This document shows, piece after piece, positions 34,623-43,212 of a stretch of 64,000 bases of DNA. Under the pieces are notes generated by a model. It ran no database searches, was not told the DNA's origin, and saw nothing but the letters and a program-made list of their open reading frames with translations. The position numbers were made by a program, and so were the translations under genes. This DNA comes from Pseudobutyrivibrio xylanivorans (lineage in GTDB: Bacteria; Bacillota; Clostridia; Lachnospirales; Lachnospiraceae): NCBI RefSeq assembly GCF_008935055.1, contig NZ_CP043028.1, forward strand, positions 3,218,501 to 3,282,500. Direction: 5' to 3'. The stretch's first letter is position 1, and the number at the start of each line of letters is the position of its first letter.

Positions 34623-34866
34623 TTATCTTACCGTATTTACGAACTATCTCCAGTCCTCCCATAGGAACACAGAACTTCTGATTCCTTGGTGGTTGACACG
34701 CCTGGTACACTTCCTCTAGGTCGAACCACTCCAGTCCAAATAGCATAGGCGGTACCTAGCGGCAACTGCTTAAGTGCTATAGCCAAGAATACTGCGCTGG
34801 CAATGTAGCCCACTCCGGTAACAATAGATGGAATCACTACCGTAAATCCGTTAGTAATCTTAATTT
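34623..34866 (-). pseudogene. Chimera of an SMR exporter remnant and a Nudix gene tail
   Basis: 34733-34866 encodes about 42 residues of a Gdx/SugE-type SMR protein (TNGFTVVIPSIVTGVGYIAS, then ALKQLPLGTAYAIWTG), close to the intact gene at 37215. 34623-34735 matches, in another frame, the tail of the Nudix gene at 58.8 kb (FDLEEVYQACQPPR, then KFCVPMGGLEIVRKY). They join at an 8-base word like CCA(C/T)TCCA present in both parents. Neither part can be functional. Confidence 0.75.
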
Positions 34867-34874
34867 GTTATTTT

Positions 34875-35206
34875 TTATAAAAACACCTCTCGAAGTCTTT
34901 CAGATATTTCTTCAGTAGAAACTCCATAATTGATTAATGTGTTAACATCAAACGGTTCTGTTTCTAATGAGTCAATAAATGAGGTGCTTTGTTTTGATAT
35001 CCACCCTCATCGATAAAATCCCAAAACTTTTCTCCAAATTCTGGAGTAAGCGCTTCAACAATAAGAACCATATCTAAATCTCTTGTTGCTCTAAACGATG
35101 CCTCATTATTTGTAAAATTAATGTCACAAGCTGCACCACCGATTAATACGTATTTGTCTTCATCACCTTCAAAATACTTTCTAAATGTTTCAAGTCCTTT
35201 TACCAT
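34875..35206 (-). pseudogene. AbiEii-like nucleotidyltransferase toxin gene, internally deleted
   Basis: The first ~70 codons (YVLIGGAACDINFTNNEASF, then RATRDLDMVLIVEALTPEFG) carry a nucleotidyltransferase-like GG...RxTxDLD motif. The frame then ends early at 34964. About 28 codons of a natural-looking C-terminus (SLETEPFDVNTLINYGVSTE) continue in another frame to a stop at 34875. The central and C-terminal ~200 codons appear to be deleted. It overlaps the partner HTH gene by 7 bases. Confidence 0.65.
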
Positions 35207-36147
35207 ACAAACTCCTCTAGCATATCTAAAGCACAGCCTTCCACACGTTCATCATCCATTTCATCCTCTATGGATAATAAAACACTTAATGGGTCCTGCA
35301 CATCTTTTTTTATTGTATCTATGTAATATCCCAATTCAAGAACAACACTGCCAATAGTATCGCCCTTAACAGCCTCTTTCATTTTTTTTATTCCAGAATC
35401 ACTAAGCTCCTGCTTTGTAACTGCATAGGTTGGATAGTAATTATCAGAAATCATCGAGTATTCGCATAGCGCTGAAATACCAGCCTTTCTGCAAAGTTTT
35501 ATGTCCTCCTGCAGTTCAAATCTCTTAATAATAGGATTTCTAAGAAATGGCTTTATCTTTTCCCAGCATTCTTTTTTCCCGCCTGTTAGTGTTATAGCGC
35601 GACTTTTCCCTTTACTATCCATGACATCTATTTCAAGGTACTCTATCTCATCAAAACTCTTACTAACTGCCATCTTTGACACTTCTAACTGTTTAGCTAT
35701 CTGCGTAACAGTAGCCTTATCATATTCATCATATAGTCCAACAAGAAGAATCTTCTGGGTCAAAAATGAAATCTGATGCACTGGTTTCAAGTCTCTCTGT
35801 CCATTATTAGATAGCAGCATTCCTATAAAAGGTAAAAAAATTTCTTTATCCTTCAAAACAAACGGGATGCCTTCCTCCCTCATTTTCTCCTTAGAGTAAA
35901 ATGTGGCATCACTCAGAAATAAACAGCAATTTAACCCTTTATTTTTTTCTAAAAATGCCCTATTTTTCCTTAATTGCGCAAGACCTATAAACTTTTTAGG
36001 CTCAAGTGCAATCCAGTTAACTCCATTTGAAGAAACATTGTAAATCCTATACTGAGACTTATAAAGCAAAGGAAGTCCCTTATAATTTTCTGGAGATTCA
36101 TCAATGCTTATATTCATTTTGAGTTGTTTTTCTAGGTATTCTTTCAT
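35200..36147 (-). CDS. Winged-helix protein, partner (antitoxin-like) of the broken nucleotidyltransferase
   Basis: 315 residues. The middle has a helix-turn-helix, YDKATVTQIAKQLEVSKMAVSKSFDEIEYL (about 150-180), like MarR-type folds. The C-terminal third is acidic and helical. The N-terminal ~130 residues look like a restriction-type or phage-sensor alpha/beta domain I do not recognise. It directly precedes and overlaps an AbiEii-like gene, so by analogy it is the cognate antitoxin/regulator. With the toxin broken, it is now an orphan. Confidence 0.55.
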   Translation of the reverse strand: MKEYLEKQLKMNISIDESPENYKGLPLLYKSQYRIYNVSSNGVNWIALEPKKFIGLAQLRKNRAFLEKNKGLNCCLFLSDATFYSKEKMREEGIPFVLKDKEIFLPFIGMLLSNNGQRDLKPVHQISFLTQKILLVGLYDEYDKATVTQIAKQLEVSKMAVSKSFDEIEYLEIDVMDSKGKSRAITLTGGKKECWEKIKPFLRNPIIKRFELQEDIKLCRKAGISALCEYSMISDNYYPTYAVTKQELSDSGIKKMKEAVKGDTIGSVVLELGYYIDTIKKDVQDPLSVLLSIEDEMDDERVEGCALDMLEEFVW

Positions 36148-36263
36148 CGATTCGCTCTCTTTTTAATTTGTATACCATTTTACTTTACAAATTAAATATA
36201 GCATCCATTTCCCTAAATATCAAGCATCTTCCCCCTATGCCCCAGCATTTTCACGTCTTTATT

Positions 36264-36436
36264 TTAAAACTCACGAAGCTTATTTTGCAGCTCCTCCCTA
36301 ATACTCTCAACTCTACGAATAGCATCATCACACTGTCTCTTGCCATCACTTATCTTTGATTGCACCAAGATATCTGCTACAAATCCATACCTGTGCTTAC
36401 AAAATTTTCAACTGTCATTTTGTCTTTCTTGTTCAT
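36264..36436 (-). pseudogene. Small gene remnant with frameshift
   Basis: A good ribosome binding site (GAGGAGAAAAGGTT) and ATG start MNKKDKMTVENFVSTGM, then a stop. One frame over, the sequence continues as YGFVADILVQSKISDGKRQC and ends ELQNKLREF. A single-base indel would restore a ~56-residue protein of unknown family. A CTGCTG/CAGCAG hairpin lies just upstream. Confidence 0.5.
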
Positions 36437-36540
36437 AACCTTTTCTCCTCGTATAAAAATACTGCTGAGCACTGCCCAGCAGCCAATATCCTTAATTCGA
36501 CTCAATTATTATAAAATATGTGCCTAACAGCAACAACTGA

Positions 36541-36717
36541 TTATTTTAGAAAGTGATCCTGCTGGCCTCGTAAAGCATCCCCCTACAGGACTGAGCCATA
36601 GGCCTATGAAGAAACCTATGGGCAGATATCGTACTATCCAGAGGAAGGACCATTTCATTCCGACATCTGCGTAATTATGAGCAAACAAAACCAAAATCTT
36701 GATATAAACTATTTATA
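36541..36717 (+). pseudogene. Unidentified coding remnant
   Basis: Two plus-strand frames stay open with protein-like composition: AYEETYGQISYYPEEGPFHS ending at a stop near 36717, and DPAGLVKHPPTGLSHRPMKK in the overlapping frame. Neither has a start or ribosome binding site. I see nothing else in 36437-36745. Confidence 0.25.
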
Positions 36718-36745
36718 ATGTCCTGCCACAATAAGGGCATTCATT

Positions 36746-37009
36746 CTACAATCCCATCAAGGTTAGAATTACTGTTATCACTACATCGAAAAATAACAGA
36801 ATCTTTAATTCTTCCCAAGTCTGTGACCAGCTTTTTCCTCCGCCACATCTCCTACTTGGAGTATAATATCTTTCTTTTTTCATTACCTGGTCATAAGTAT
36901 CGCAATCATGCAAGAAACATTCCGCATGGTCTCTTTCAAAAGCATCAAGATGTCCATCGTGATTAGAATCAAACATTGAACTTCCGCCAAATCCTGAATC
37001 ATCAAACAT
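36746..37009 (-). CDS. Small membrane protein with EF-hand-like loop
   Basis: 87 residues. An EF-hand-like calcium loop (DSNHDGHLDAFERD, about 14-27) is followed by a Cys/His-rich stretch and one C-terminal membrane helix (ILLFFDVVITVILTLMG). The ATG follows CAAGGAGG by 7 bases, which supports a real gene. Function unknown; the N-terminus is predicted cytoplasmic. Confidence 0.6.
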   Translation of the reverse strand: MFDDSGFGGSSMFDSNHDGHLDAFERDHAECFLHDCDTYDQVMKKERYYTPSRRCGGGKSWSQTWEELKILLFFDVVITVILTLMGL

Positions 37010-37151
37010 ACTATAACCTCCTTGAAAAATTCAATAAGTGGTTGCCTTGTTCTTGATTATAAGATATCATATCCAACCGCGGTTTATCGGACAGCTCAAG
37101 GCCTTGATTATACTGACTTTTTTGTCATTAGTCTATTCAACTAATGATTTT

Positions 37152-37185
37152 GGTACCATTCCTACTAGTAGGCCCTCCCAGAGTG
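37152..37185. repeat. Truncated copy of the dispersed repeat (copy E)
   Basis: GTACCATTCCT followed by AGGCCCTCCCAGAG matches only the first ~33 bases of the multi-hairpin repeat. It lies just past the SMR gene, behind a TCATTAGT/ACTAATGA hairpin. Confidence 0.45.
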
Positions 37186-37214
37186 ATCTTCTACCATATT
37201 GCTCCCTTTTATCC

Positions 37215-37535
37215 TCATTCCTTTGCAAGAATCTTAAGTCCTGCAATTCCAACTACAATAAGAATAACACATATGACCTGTGGAACCACCAGTTTTTCAT
37301 GGAAAAGAAATACACCAAGCAGCGTCGTTCCAAGGATTCCCATTCCAGTCCACATGGCATAGGCGGTACCCAAAGGCAACTGTCTAAGTGCAATTGCTAA
37401 AAATACTGCACTGGCTATGTATCCTACTCCTGTGATAATAGATGGAATCAATACCGTAAATCCGTTAGACATTTTTATTGCCACAGCCCAGGTGATTTCC
37501 AACGCTCCGGCAATCAATAGATAAATCCACTTCAT
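37215..37535 (-). CDS. Small multidrug resistance (SMR) exporter, Gdx/SugE type
   Basis: 106 residues with four membrane helices. The first helix has the proton/substrate glutamate in AGALEITWAVAIKMS, and LPLGTAYAMWTGMGILG matches the SugE/Gdx subgroup that exports guanidinium or quaternary ammonium ions; such proteins act as dual-topology dimers. The start at 37535 follows GGAGG. I looked for guanidine riboswitches in the leader and saw none, only two hairpins shared with the dispersed repeats. Confidence 0.87.
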   Translation of the reverse strand: MKWIYLLIAGALEITWAVAIKMSNGFTVLIPSIITGVGYIASAVFLAIALRQLPLGTAYAMWTGMGILGTTLLGVFLFHEKLVVPQVICVILIVVGIAGLKILAKE

Positions 37536-37561
37536 ATAAAAACCTCCATATATTAAAATAC

Positions 37562-37890
37562 GCCATTCCTCCACCTGCTAAGACCTAACGGTGAAGGAAT
37601 GACGTGAATCCCACTACTCGGTAGCAATGGGCGTCTGTTTGTTTAATTGATGTGATGATAACACAATTAAAGGACTTTGTATATCTTGTACCATTCCTAG
37701 CAGGCCCTTCCAGGGCCAGGTCTGCCCAAGCTCCACAGACCTCTCGCTGACGCGAGCAAGGAAGGATTGTAATCGGCTTCGCTGATGGGAATCAACGTCA
37801 AGCTTCTCCAGTTTGTCCTCATACACTTTTCTTTCATATCGATGAACTGATATTTGATGCCACCCACGCTAGCTTGAAAGTGAGCCAGTT
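37562..37890. repeat. Dispersed multi-hairpin repeat, copy C, with extra hairpins
   Basis: 37688-37790 is the ~100-nt hairpin array in the same orientation as copies A and B. It is preceded at 37562-37630 by a CATTCCT...AGGAATG hairpin and the CCCA/TGGG-CTAC/GTAG hairpin seen beside copy B. It is followed at 37868-37887 by an inverted copy of the flank of copy A. The 70-codon minus-strand frame here is a product of the repeat. Confidence 0.7.
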
Positions 37891-38113
37891 ATAATTCCCC
37901 ACAAAAAGTGCTGCAGAGAAATCCCTGCTGCAAATTTATAAAGCATCTCACATTTGTTCATAATATGGCTCAATTATTTTGTGAACACAAATAACGAAAG
38001 ATGCCTCCAGCAAAATCAAGATTATTCCCTTAATTTTACCGGAAGCATGTTGTTTTGATTAGTATAAAATATTAAATATTGATAAGTACATCTTGTGTTC
38101 ACGAAACCATATA

Positions 38114-38143
38114 AAAGAGAACTCAAATAAGTGAGCTCTCTTT
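38114..38143 (-). terminator. Terminator after the two-gene cassette
   Basis: AGAGAGCTCA pairs with TGAGTTCTCT (one mismatch-like G-U) around a 6-base loop, with T runs on both sides. It lies four bases past the stop at 38147. 37891-38113 shows nothing else. Confidence 0.65.
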
Positions 38144-38146
38144 TTA

Positions 38147-38494
38147 TTATTTATTCCTATACTTCTTGGCCTTACTTTTAATCACTTTATTTTTTGTACC
38201 ACGGTCATGTTCTCCTGGCGAAAGGAGTTCGACAATCTCAAAAGTCTTTTCTGCTTTGTTATATGTTAAATGAATTCGCCAGCCTTCAATTTTGTTTATA
38301 TATGCTCTATATACGCCTTCAACACCAGTTACTTTATGAAGTTGAGATATTGGAAATTCCCTATGCTTATGACTATTCTCATCTTCTAATTCAGCTAAAA
38401 CAGCAACCAAGTTTAACTTATTATCATCATTTAACTTATCATTAGATTCAAATATAACACCGTTCATATCTTTTAGCATTATTGTTTGTGCCAC
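38147..38494 (-). CDS. Uncharacterised protein of a two-gene cassette (second gene)
   Basis: 115 residues. The C-terminal part YRAYINKIEGWRIHLTYNKA then IVELLSPGEHDRG is beta-rich and ends in a Lys/Arg tail (KNKVIKSKAKKYRNK), recalling small RNase-type toxins, but I cannot name a family. It shares one base with the upstream gene. The cassette looks like a toxin-antitoxin or similar pair. Confidence 0.5.
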   Translation of the reverse strand: MAQTIMLKDMNGVIFESNDKLNDDNKLNLVAVLAELEDENSHKHREFPISQLHKVTGVEGVYRAYINKIEGWRIHLTYNKAEKTFEIVELLSPGEHDRGTKNKVIKSKAKKYRNK

Positions 38495-38868
38495 TATATA
38501 TCATCCTCCTCACCATCGGAATCGTTTAACATCTTTTGATACAAGGATTCTTCTATTCCGCCTATTTTAGATATTAACTGGTCATGATTTCCAATGGCCA
38601 TAACCGAAACTAATACCTGATCAAATATCACATCTTCATCTATAGTTACCAAAGCTCGAGTATCCCTATTTATTATTACAAAATAAAGGGAAATTGAATA
38701 AATTCCAAAGTGTCTATTACTTGCCTTGTGAACTTTGGGATGACGATGATTATTACAGTAATCACCAATTATGGTCTCAATTTTTCCCTTAATAGACACG
38801 CGTTCGCTCTTCTGCATCTTATTAATGGTTTTTTCTGCATCTTTTTTATAAGTATAAATAATATTCAA
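38494..38868 (-). CDS. Uncharacterised RelE/ParE-fold-like protein (first gene of cassette)
   Basis: 124 residues. An N-terminal helical hairpin (YKKDAEKTINKMQKSERVSI) is followed by beta strands and a late VLVSVMAIGNHDQLISK, which resembles the closing strand of RelE/ParE toxins. It ends in an acidic tail. It overlaps the next gene by one base. Family assignment is tentative. Confidence 0.5.
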   Translation of the reverse strand: MNIIYTYKKDAEKTINKMQKSERVSIKGKIETIIGDYCNNHRHPKVHKASNRHFGIYSISLYFVIINRDTRALVTIDEDVIFDQVLVSVMAIGNHDQLISKIGGIEESLYQKMLNDSDGEEDDI

Positions 38869-38888
38869 AATTATCTCCTGATTTCTAA

Positions 38889-39113
38889 TTACTGGACTAT
38901 ACTATCGTCACTTGTCCATTTATAGGCAGTGGCAGTAAAAAAATCTATGTACTCTCTTAATTTTTCATTTTCCTTGAATAGTTCTTCCTTCTGCATATAA
39001 ATATCAGCAACTCTCGCATTAAATAGTTCTAGAATGGCTTTAGGCGGTTTTATAATTTTCATTTCTTCTAATTCTGAAATACGTATGCCCTTAAATATAC
39101 TACCACCTGCCAC
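38889..39113 (-). pseudogene. hsdS C-terminal fragment
   Basis: 74 codons resembling the distal conserved region of a specificity subunit: FKGIRISELEEMKIIKPP, then a long helix NARVADIYMQKEELFKENEK. It overlaps the end of abiH by 14 bases and lacks target recognition domains. Probably a relic of an earlier hsdS at the distal end of the R-M operon. Confidence 0.5.
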
Positions 39114-40041
39114 ATTTTCTTACTTTGTATCCATAAGCTTTTATTTTTTCTATGTTATCTTTATTGTTTTTCCAATCATGTGAATTAAAATACCAACGTA
39201 CCTTTTGTGGATTAATCCTAGTAGATATTTCTTCTATATAGCACATATCAACATCAGAAAAAGAAAAACCATAAGAGTATATTTTATTTATTTTAGTTAA
39301 TGAATTGAAAAATTTCTGATTTCTTTTTATCGCGCCATAAGTATCTTTACGCATATAGTGAACAAGCGAATCAAATGCTTCATTTGCACCAAAGTAATCA
39401 GCGGGAACATGTATGGATTCTTCTTCTCCGTGACCAAATAGAATATACGATTGGTTATCCTTTGCAAATCCGTGAATATGGCAAATATTTTTAACTGGAA
39501 TGTCATATAAATCTTCTAGGGTACTTGTATAATTAAAATTCAAAAATACTGCATCTTTAAATGAAGGCTTTCGAATCTTTTTTACATTAGAAAAATCTAT
39601 TTTTGATAAATCTTCAAAAGCCCATTCTTCAAATAATTGTTTTAGTTGAATAAACCCATTTGTAATATCATTTGAAATATCTTCATTATTATATATGGCA
39701 TCCCGTATGGCTTTGTCATCATCATTCCAATCAACATCATGAAAATACTGCTCATTTCGATCGAGAATACTACTTGCATATATAGTTCCCGCCGATGCTT
39801 CTAATTCAGACCAATCTGGCTTAGCACAATTATCCATAAGAGAAATGATAGAACCAACTAAAGCATCCATATCATACCCATTATCACCATCTGGCATCAA
39901 AGTGGACTCTATAAGACCATCATAATCGTAGTTATAGTCTGGATAATTATTAATAATATATCTGCGAAAATCAGTATATTTTGTTTTCAACTGATGACCA
40001 TAACAATCAAACCCATTTCCAATAATAAATAAAGTTTTCAT
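39100..40041 (-). CDS. AbiH family protein
   Basis: Abortive-infection-type protein of 313 residues. Family marks appear in order: LFIIGNGFDCYGHQLKTKYT at the N-terminus, then FLNFNYTSTLEDLY, ICHIHG, LFGHGEEE and YGFSFSDVDMCYIEE. AbiH stops phage growth in Lactococcus, mechanism unclear. An ATG at 40041 is used rather than the TTG one codon upstream. It follows hsdR by about 65 bases on the same strand, extending the R-M operon with a second defence. Confidence 0.85.
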   Translation of the reverse strand: MKTLFIIGNGFDCYGHQLKTKYTDFRRYIINNYPDYNYDYDGLIESTLMPDGDNGYDMDALVGSIISLMDNCAKPDWSELEASAGTIYASSILDRNEQYFHDVDWNDDDKAIRDAIYNNEDISNDITNGFIQLKQLFEEWAFEDLSKIDFSNVKKIRKPSFKDAVFLNFNYTSTLEDLYDIPVKNICHIHGFAKDNQSYILFGHGEEESIHVPADYFGANEAFDSLVHYMRKDTYGAIKRNQKFFNSLTKINKIYSYGFSFSDVDMCYIEEISTRINPQKVRWYFNSHDWKNNKDNIEKIKAYGYKVRKCGRW

Positions 40042-40106
40042 CAATTATTCTCAATAAACAAGTCTATCCTTCCAAAAGTATAGTTATAATCCATCACAAT
40101 TTAATT

Positions 40107-43100
40107 CTAGATTTCTTTAATAAACTGATTCAAACGATTTGCATAGTTTGTAACTCGTTCATCTGATATCTCAGAATTATCAGTCCAAAGTTCACACTGA
40201 AGCATAACTGTTTGCACGGCATCATCCATACCTTCTGGCGGATATTTATGCTTTCGTAAGAGCTTCTTAATCATCATGCGCATCTTCGCTCTTGCTGAAT
40301 CGCGCTTTTGCCAATCGATAGTTCTATTCTTTCTCAAGGCTTCAGTAAGTTCTTTAGTTATAGCAATTAGTTCTTCGTTTTCATAAAAGTCTTTTATTGC
40401 CTGTGGTTTCGTCAGTGCATCATAAAATGCAAGTTCATCCGCAGTAAGGCCTAACTTCTCTCCCTCTTTCTGGGCATTTTGAATCTGCTTAGCCAGCTGC
40501 AGTAACTCTTCAATAACCTGCTCATTTGTAAGCATGCCATTTAAATATCTATTCATAGCTTGCTGAATTATTTCACTGAATTTCTCAGATTTAACAACAT
40601 TTGTACGCTTATACACTATAACTTGTTCAGAAATTAGCTTTCTAAGCAATTCAACGGCCACATTTTTTTCTTTCATCTTGGCAACTTCTTCTAGGAATTT
40701 AGGGTCAAACAACGAAAACTCCCCATTTACATCAGAAAAAAGATTTATTACTCCTGTGCTCTTAATACTCTGCTCAAGTAAAGCATTGATTCGAGCATTC
40801 ATCTCCGGTAAAGAAATCTTTGGTCCTTCTCCCTTATTAATAAGACGCATAACCAGTACTCTTACAGATTCAAAGAAGGCTGCTTCAATTCTTAGTTCTT
40901 CTTCTACAATTGATGAACAAAGCGACAAAGCCTGGTGAAGCATAAGTGCCTCTTTCAAAAATGTTTCTCTATCGCTCTCTTTCTTAGGTGAAACAATATA
41001 ATTGACCGCACCACTTATTGCTTTCGATCTCTCTAAATCTGTTCCCGTTACAAATTTAGAATAGTCAAATCCGTAAAACAAATCTCTACATACCGACATT
41101 TTTTCCAAAAACTTAGGATATGCAACTTTTTCTACATCTGTATCACCGTAGTTCTTCTTGTCGCGTGATGTATAGTCATTCATAGCAGCCTTTAAAGCAG
41201 AAACTATACCAACATAGTCAACAATAAGACCGCCTTCTTTATCCTTAAATACTCTATTAACACGTGCGATTGCCTGCATCAAGTTATAGCCTTCCATTGG
41301 CTTATATATGTACATTGTCGCCAAAGATGGTACGTCGAATCCAGTAAGCCACATATCAACAACTATAGCTATCTTAAGCGGACTTTCATTATCCTTGAAC
41401 TGAGTTGCTAATTCATCCCTGTGCCGCTTGTTCCCTATAATTTCCTTCCAATCCTCTGGATCTTTGTTACTATCTGTCATAACTACAGCAACCTTCTCAG
41501 TCCAAGACGGTCTTTTCTTTAATATCTGTCTATATATCTTTAATGCAATTGCTCTAGAATATGCGACAATCATCGCTTTACCAGTTAGTAAGTTCTCACG
41601 ATTGTTTTCATAATGTTCAAGAATATCATCAACTAACGAAGCAATAGTCTCTTCATTACCAAGAATAGCTTCCATCTGTCCCAACTCATGTTTACTCTTT
41701 TCAATGACTTCTGGATCTGCATTATTAGCCATAATATCGTATTCTGTATCAATCAGATTCAAAGTGTCTTGATCTAATTTGAGCTTGATTACACGACTTT
41801 CATAATAAACAGGACGAGTAGCTCCATCTTCTACCGCTTGAGTCATATCATATACATCGATATAATCCCCAAAAACTTCTCTAGTACTTCTATCTTTCTT
41901 GGAAATAGGTGTACCAGTGAATCCTATATATGTAGCATTCGGTAAACTATTTCTAATAACTCTTGCCGTACCAATTTTAATCTTACCAGTCTTAGCATCA
42001 ACCTTTTCACTTAAACCGTACTGACCACGATGTGCTTCATCTGCCATTACAACAATGTTTCTTCGTTCTGAAAGAGGTTCATCAGATTCTTCAAACTTTT
42101 GCATTGTGGTAAAAATAATTCCATTCGCCTGACGACCGTCCAGGAGAGATTTTAAATGTTCTCTACTCTCAGCCTGAACAGGTTCTTGACGCAAGAAATC
42201 TTTACACTTAGCAAACTGACCATAGAGCTGATCATCCAAGTCATTTCTATCTGTGATTACAACGATAGTAGGGCTCTCTAATGCATCCTGCAGTAAATGA
42301 GCATAAAAAACCATAGATAAGGATTTACCACTACCTTGTGTATGCCAGAAAACACCGCCCTTACCATCTGTCTCTGTTGCATGTTTAGTAGATAGTACAG
42401 CTTTATTTACAGCAAAATACTGATGATAACCGGCTAAAATCTTTGCTTTCTTTATTCCATCACTCGAAAAACATATGAAATTCTTTATAATATCTAAGAA
42501 TCTTTCTTTCTCAAAAATACCCTCAAAGAAAGTATCAAACTGAGCATACTGTGTATTCTCATAATTGCCATCTTTAGTTTTCCATTCCATAAATCTGTCT
42601 TCACCAGATGTTATGGTGCCTGCCTTAGATGTGAGATGATCACTCATGACACATATACAATTGTATATAAACATGGATGGAATTTCATGAATATAATTAC
42701 GAATCTGAAGAAAAGCTTCAGATGCATCTGTCTCCTCACGAGAAGGTGACTTTAACTCAACTAAGACAACTGGAAGACCATTTAAGAACAATAAAACATC
42801 AGGGCGTTTATTGCTGTTTTCAATAAACGTCCACTGATTAGCAACAATAAAAGAATTGTTGGCGGCATTATTATAATCAACAAGATAGACTAATCCTGAG
42901 CGCTCTTCACCTTTAATTGTATATCTTACTTCTACCCCGTGCTGAAGATAATCCATAAACAACTCATTCTTCTGAACAAGTTCAGCATTCTCGAAATTTT
43001 TAAGTTTAAACAAAGCATCATTAATCGCATCCGATGGCATATCTGGATTAATCCTATTTAATGCATCCACTAATTCTGGTTCATAAATTGGACTGTTAAA

Positions 43101-43202
43101 ATCTCTTTCCACATCAGGACCATATAAATATCTGTAGCCCATGTTTTGAAAAAGCTCAATTATTGAATTCTCGTAATCAGCTTCTGTGTAAAATGCTGTC
43201 AT
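40107..43202 (-). CDS. hsdR: Type I restriction endonuclease subunit R
   Basis: Translocating and cutting subunit of the type I R-M complex, 1031 residues. The nuclease domain has Asp135 and Glu149-x-Lys151 (PDVLLFLNGLPVVLVELKSP). Helicase motif I is WHTQGSGKS (286-294), followed by DEAHRGQYG, FTGTPIS and the motif VI region QAIARVNRVF. The ATG follows GGTGGGG. It sits at the distal end of the operon, after the half hsdS and the HEPN-like gene. Confidence 0.95.
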   Translation of the reverse strand: MTAFYTEADYENSIIELFQNMGYRYLYGPDVERDFNSPIYEPELVDALNRINPDMPSDAINDALFKLKNFENAELVQKNELFMDYLQHGVEVRYTIKGEERSGLVYLVDYNNAANNSFIVANQWTFIENSNKRPDVLLFLNGLPVVLVELKSPSREETDASEAFLQIRNYIHEIPSMFIYNCICVMSDHLTSKAGTITSGEDRFMEWKTKDGNYENTQYAQFDTFFEGIFEKERFLDIIKNFICFSSDGIKKAKILAGYHQYFAVNKAVLSTKHATETDGKGGVFWHTQGSGKSLSMVFYAHLLQDALESPTIVVITDRNDLDDQLYGQFAKCKDFLRQEPVQAESREHLKSLLDGRQANGIIFTTMQKFEESDEPLSERRNIVVMADEAHRGQYGLSEKVDAKTGKIKIGTARVIRNSLPNATYIGFTGTPISKKDRSTREVFGDYIDVYDMTQAVEDGATRPVYYESRVIKLKLDQDTLNLIDTEYDIMANNADPEVIEKSKHELGQMEAILGNEETIASLVDDILEHYENNRENLLTGKAMIVAYSRAIALKIYRQILKKRPSWTEKVAVVMTDSNKDPEDWKEIIGNKRHRDELATQFKDNESPLKIAIVVDMWLTGFDVPSLATMYIYKPMEGYNLMQAIARVNRVFKDKEGGLIVDYVGIVSALKAAMNDYTSRDKKNYGDTDVEKVAYPKFLEKMSVCRDLFYGFDYSKFVTGTDLERSKAISGAVNYIVSPKKESDRETFLKEALMLHQALSLCSSIVEEELRIEAAFFESVRVLVMRLINKGEGPKISLPEMNARINALLEQSIKSTGVINLFSDVNGEFSLFDPKFLEEVAKMKEKNVAVELLRKLISEQVIVYKRTNVVKSEKFSEIIQQAMNRYLNGMLTNEQVIEELLQLAKQIQNAQKEGEKLGLTADELAFYDALTKPQAIKDFYENEELIAITKELTEALRKNRTIDWQKRDSARAKMRMMIKKLLRKHKYPPEGMDDAVQTVMLQCELWTDNSEISDERVTNYANRLNQFIKEI

Positions 43203-43212
43203 ATTTCCCCAC

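Noticed and set aside
37536..37640. Possible guanidine riboswitch before the SMR gene
   Set aside because: I compared the leader with the remembered guanidine-I, -II and -III cores and found no ACGR loops or ykkC-type core; the hairpins belong to the dispersed repeats.
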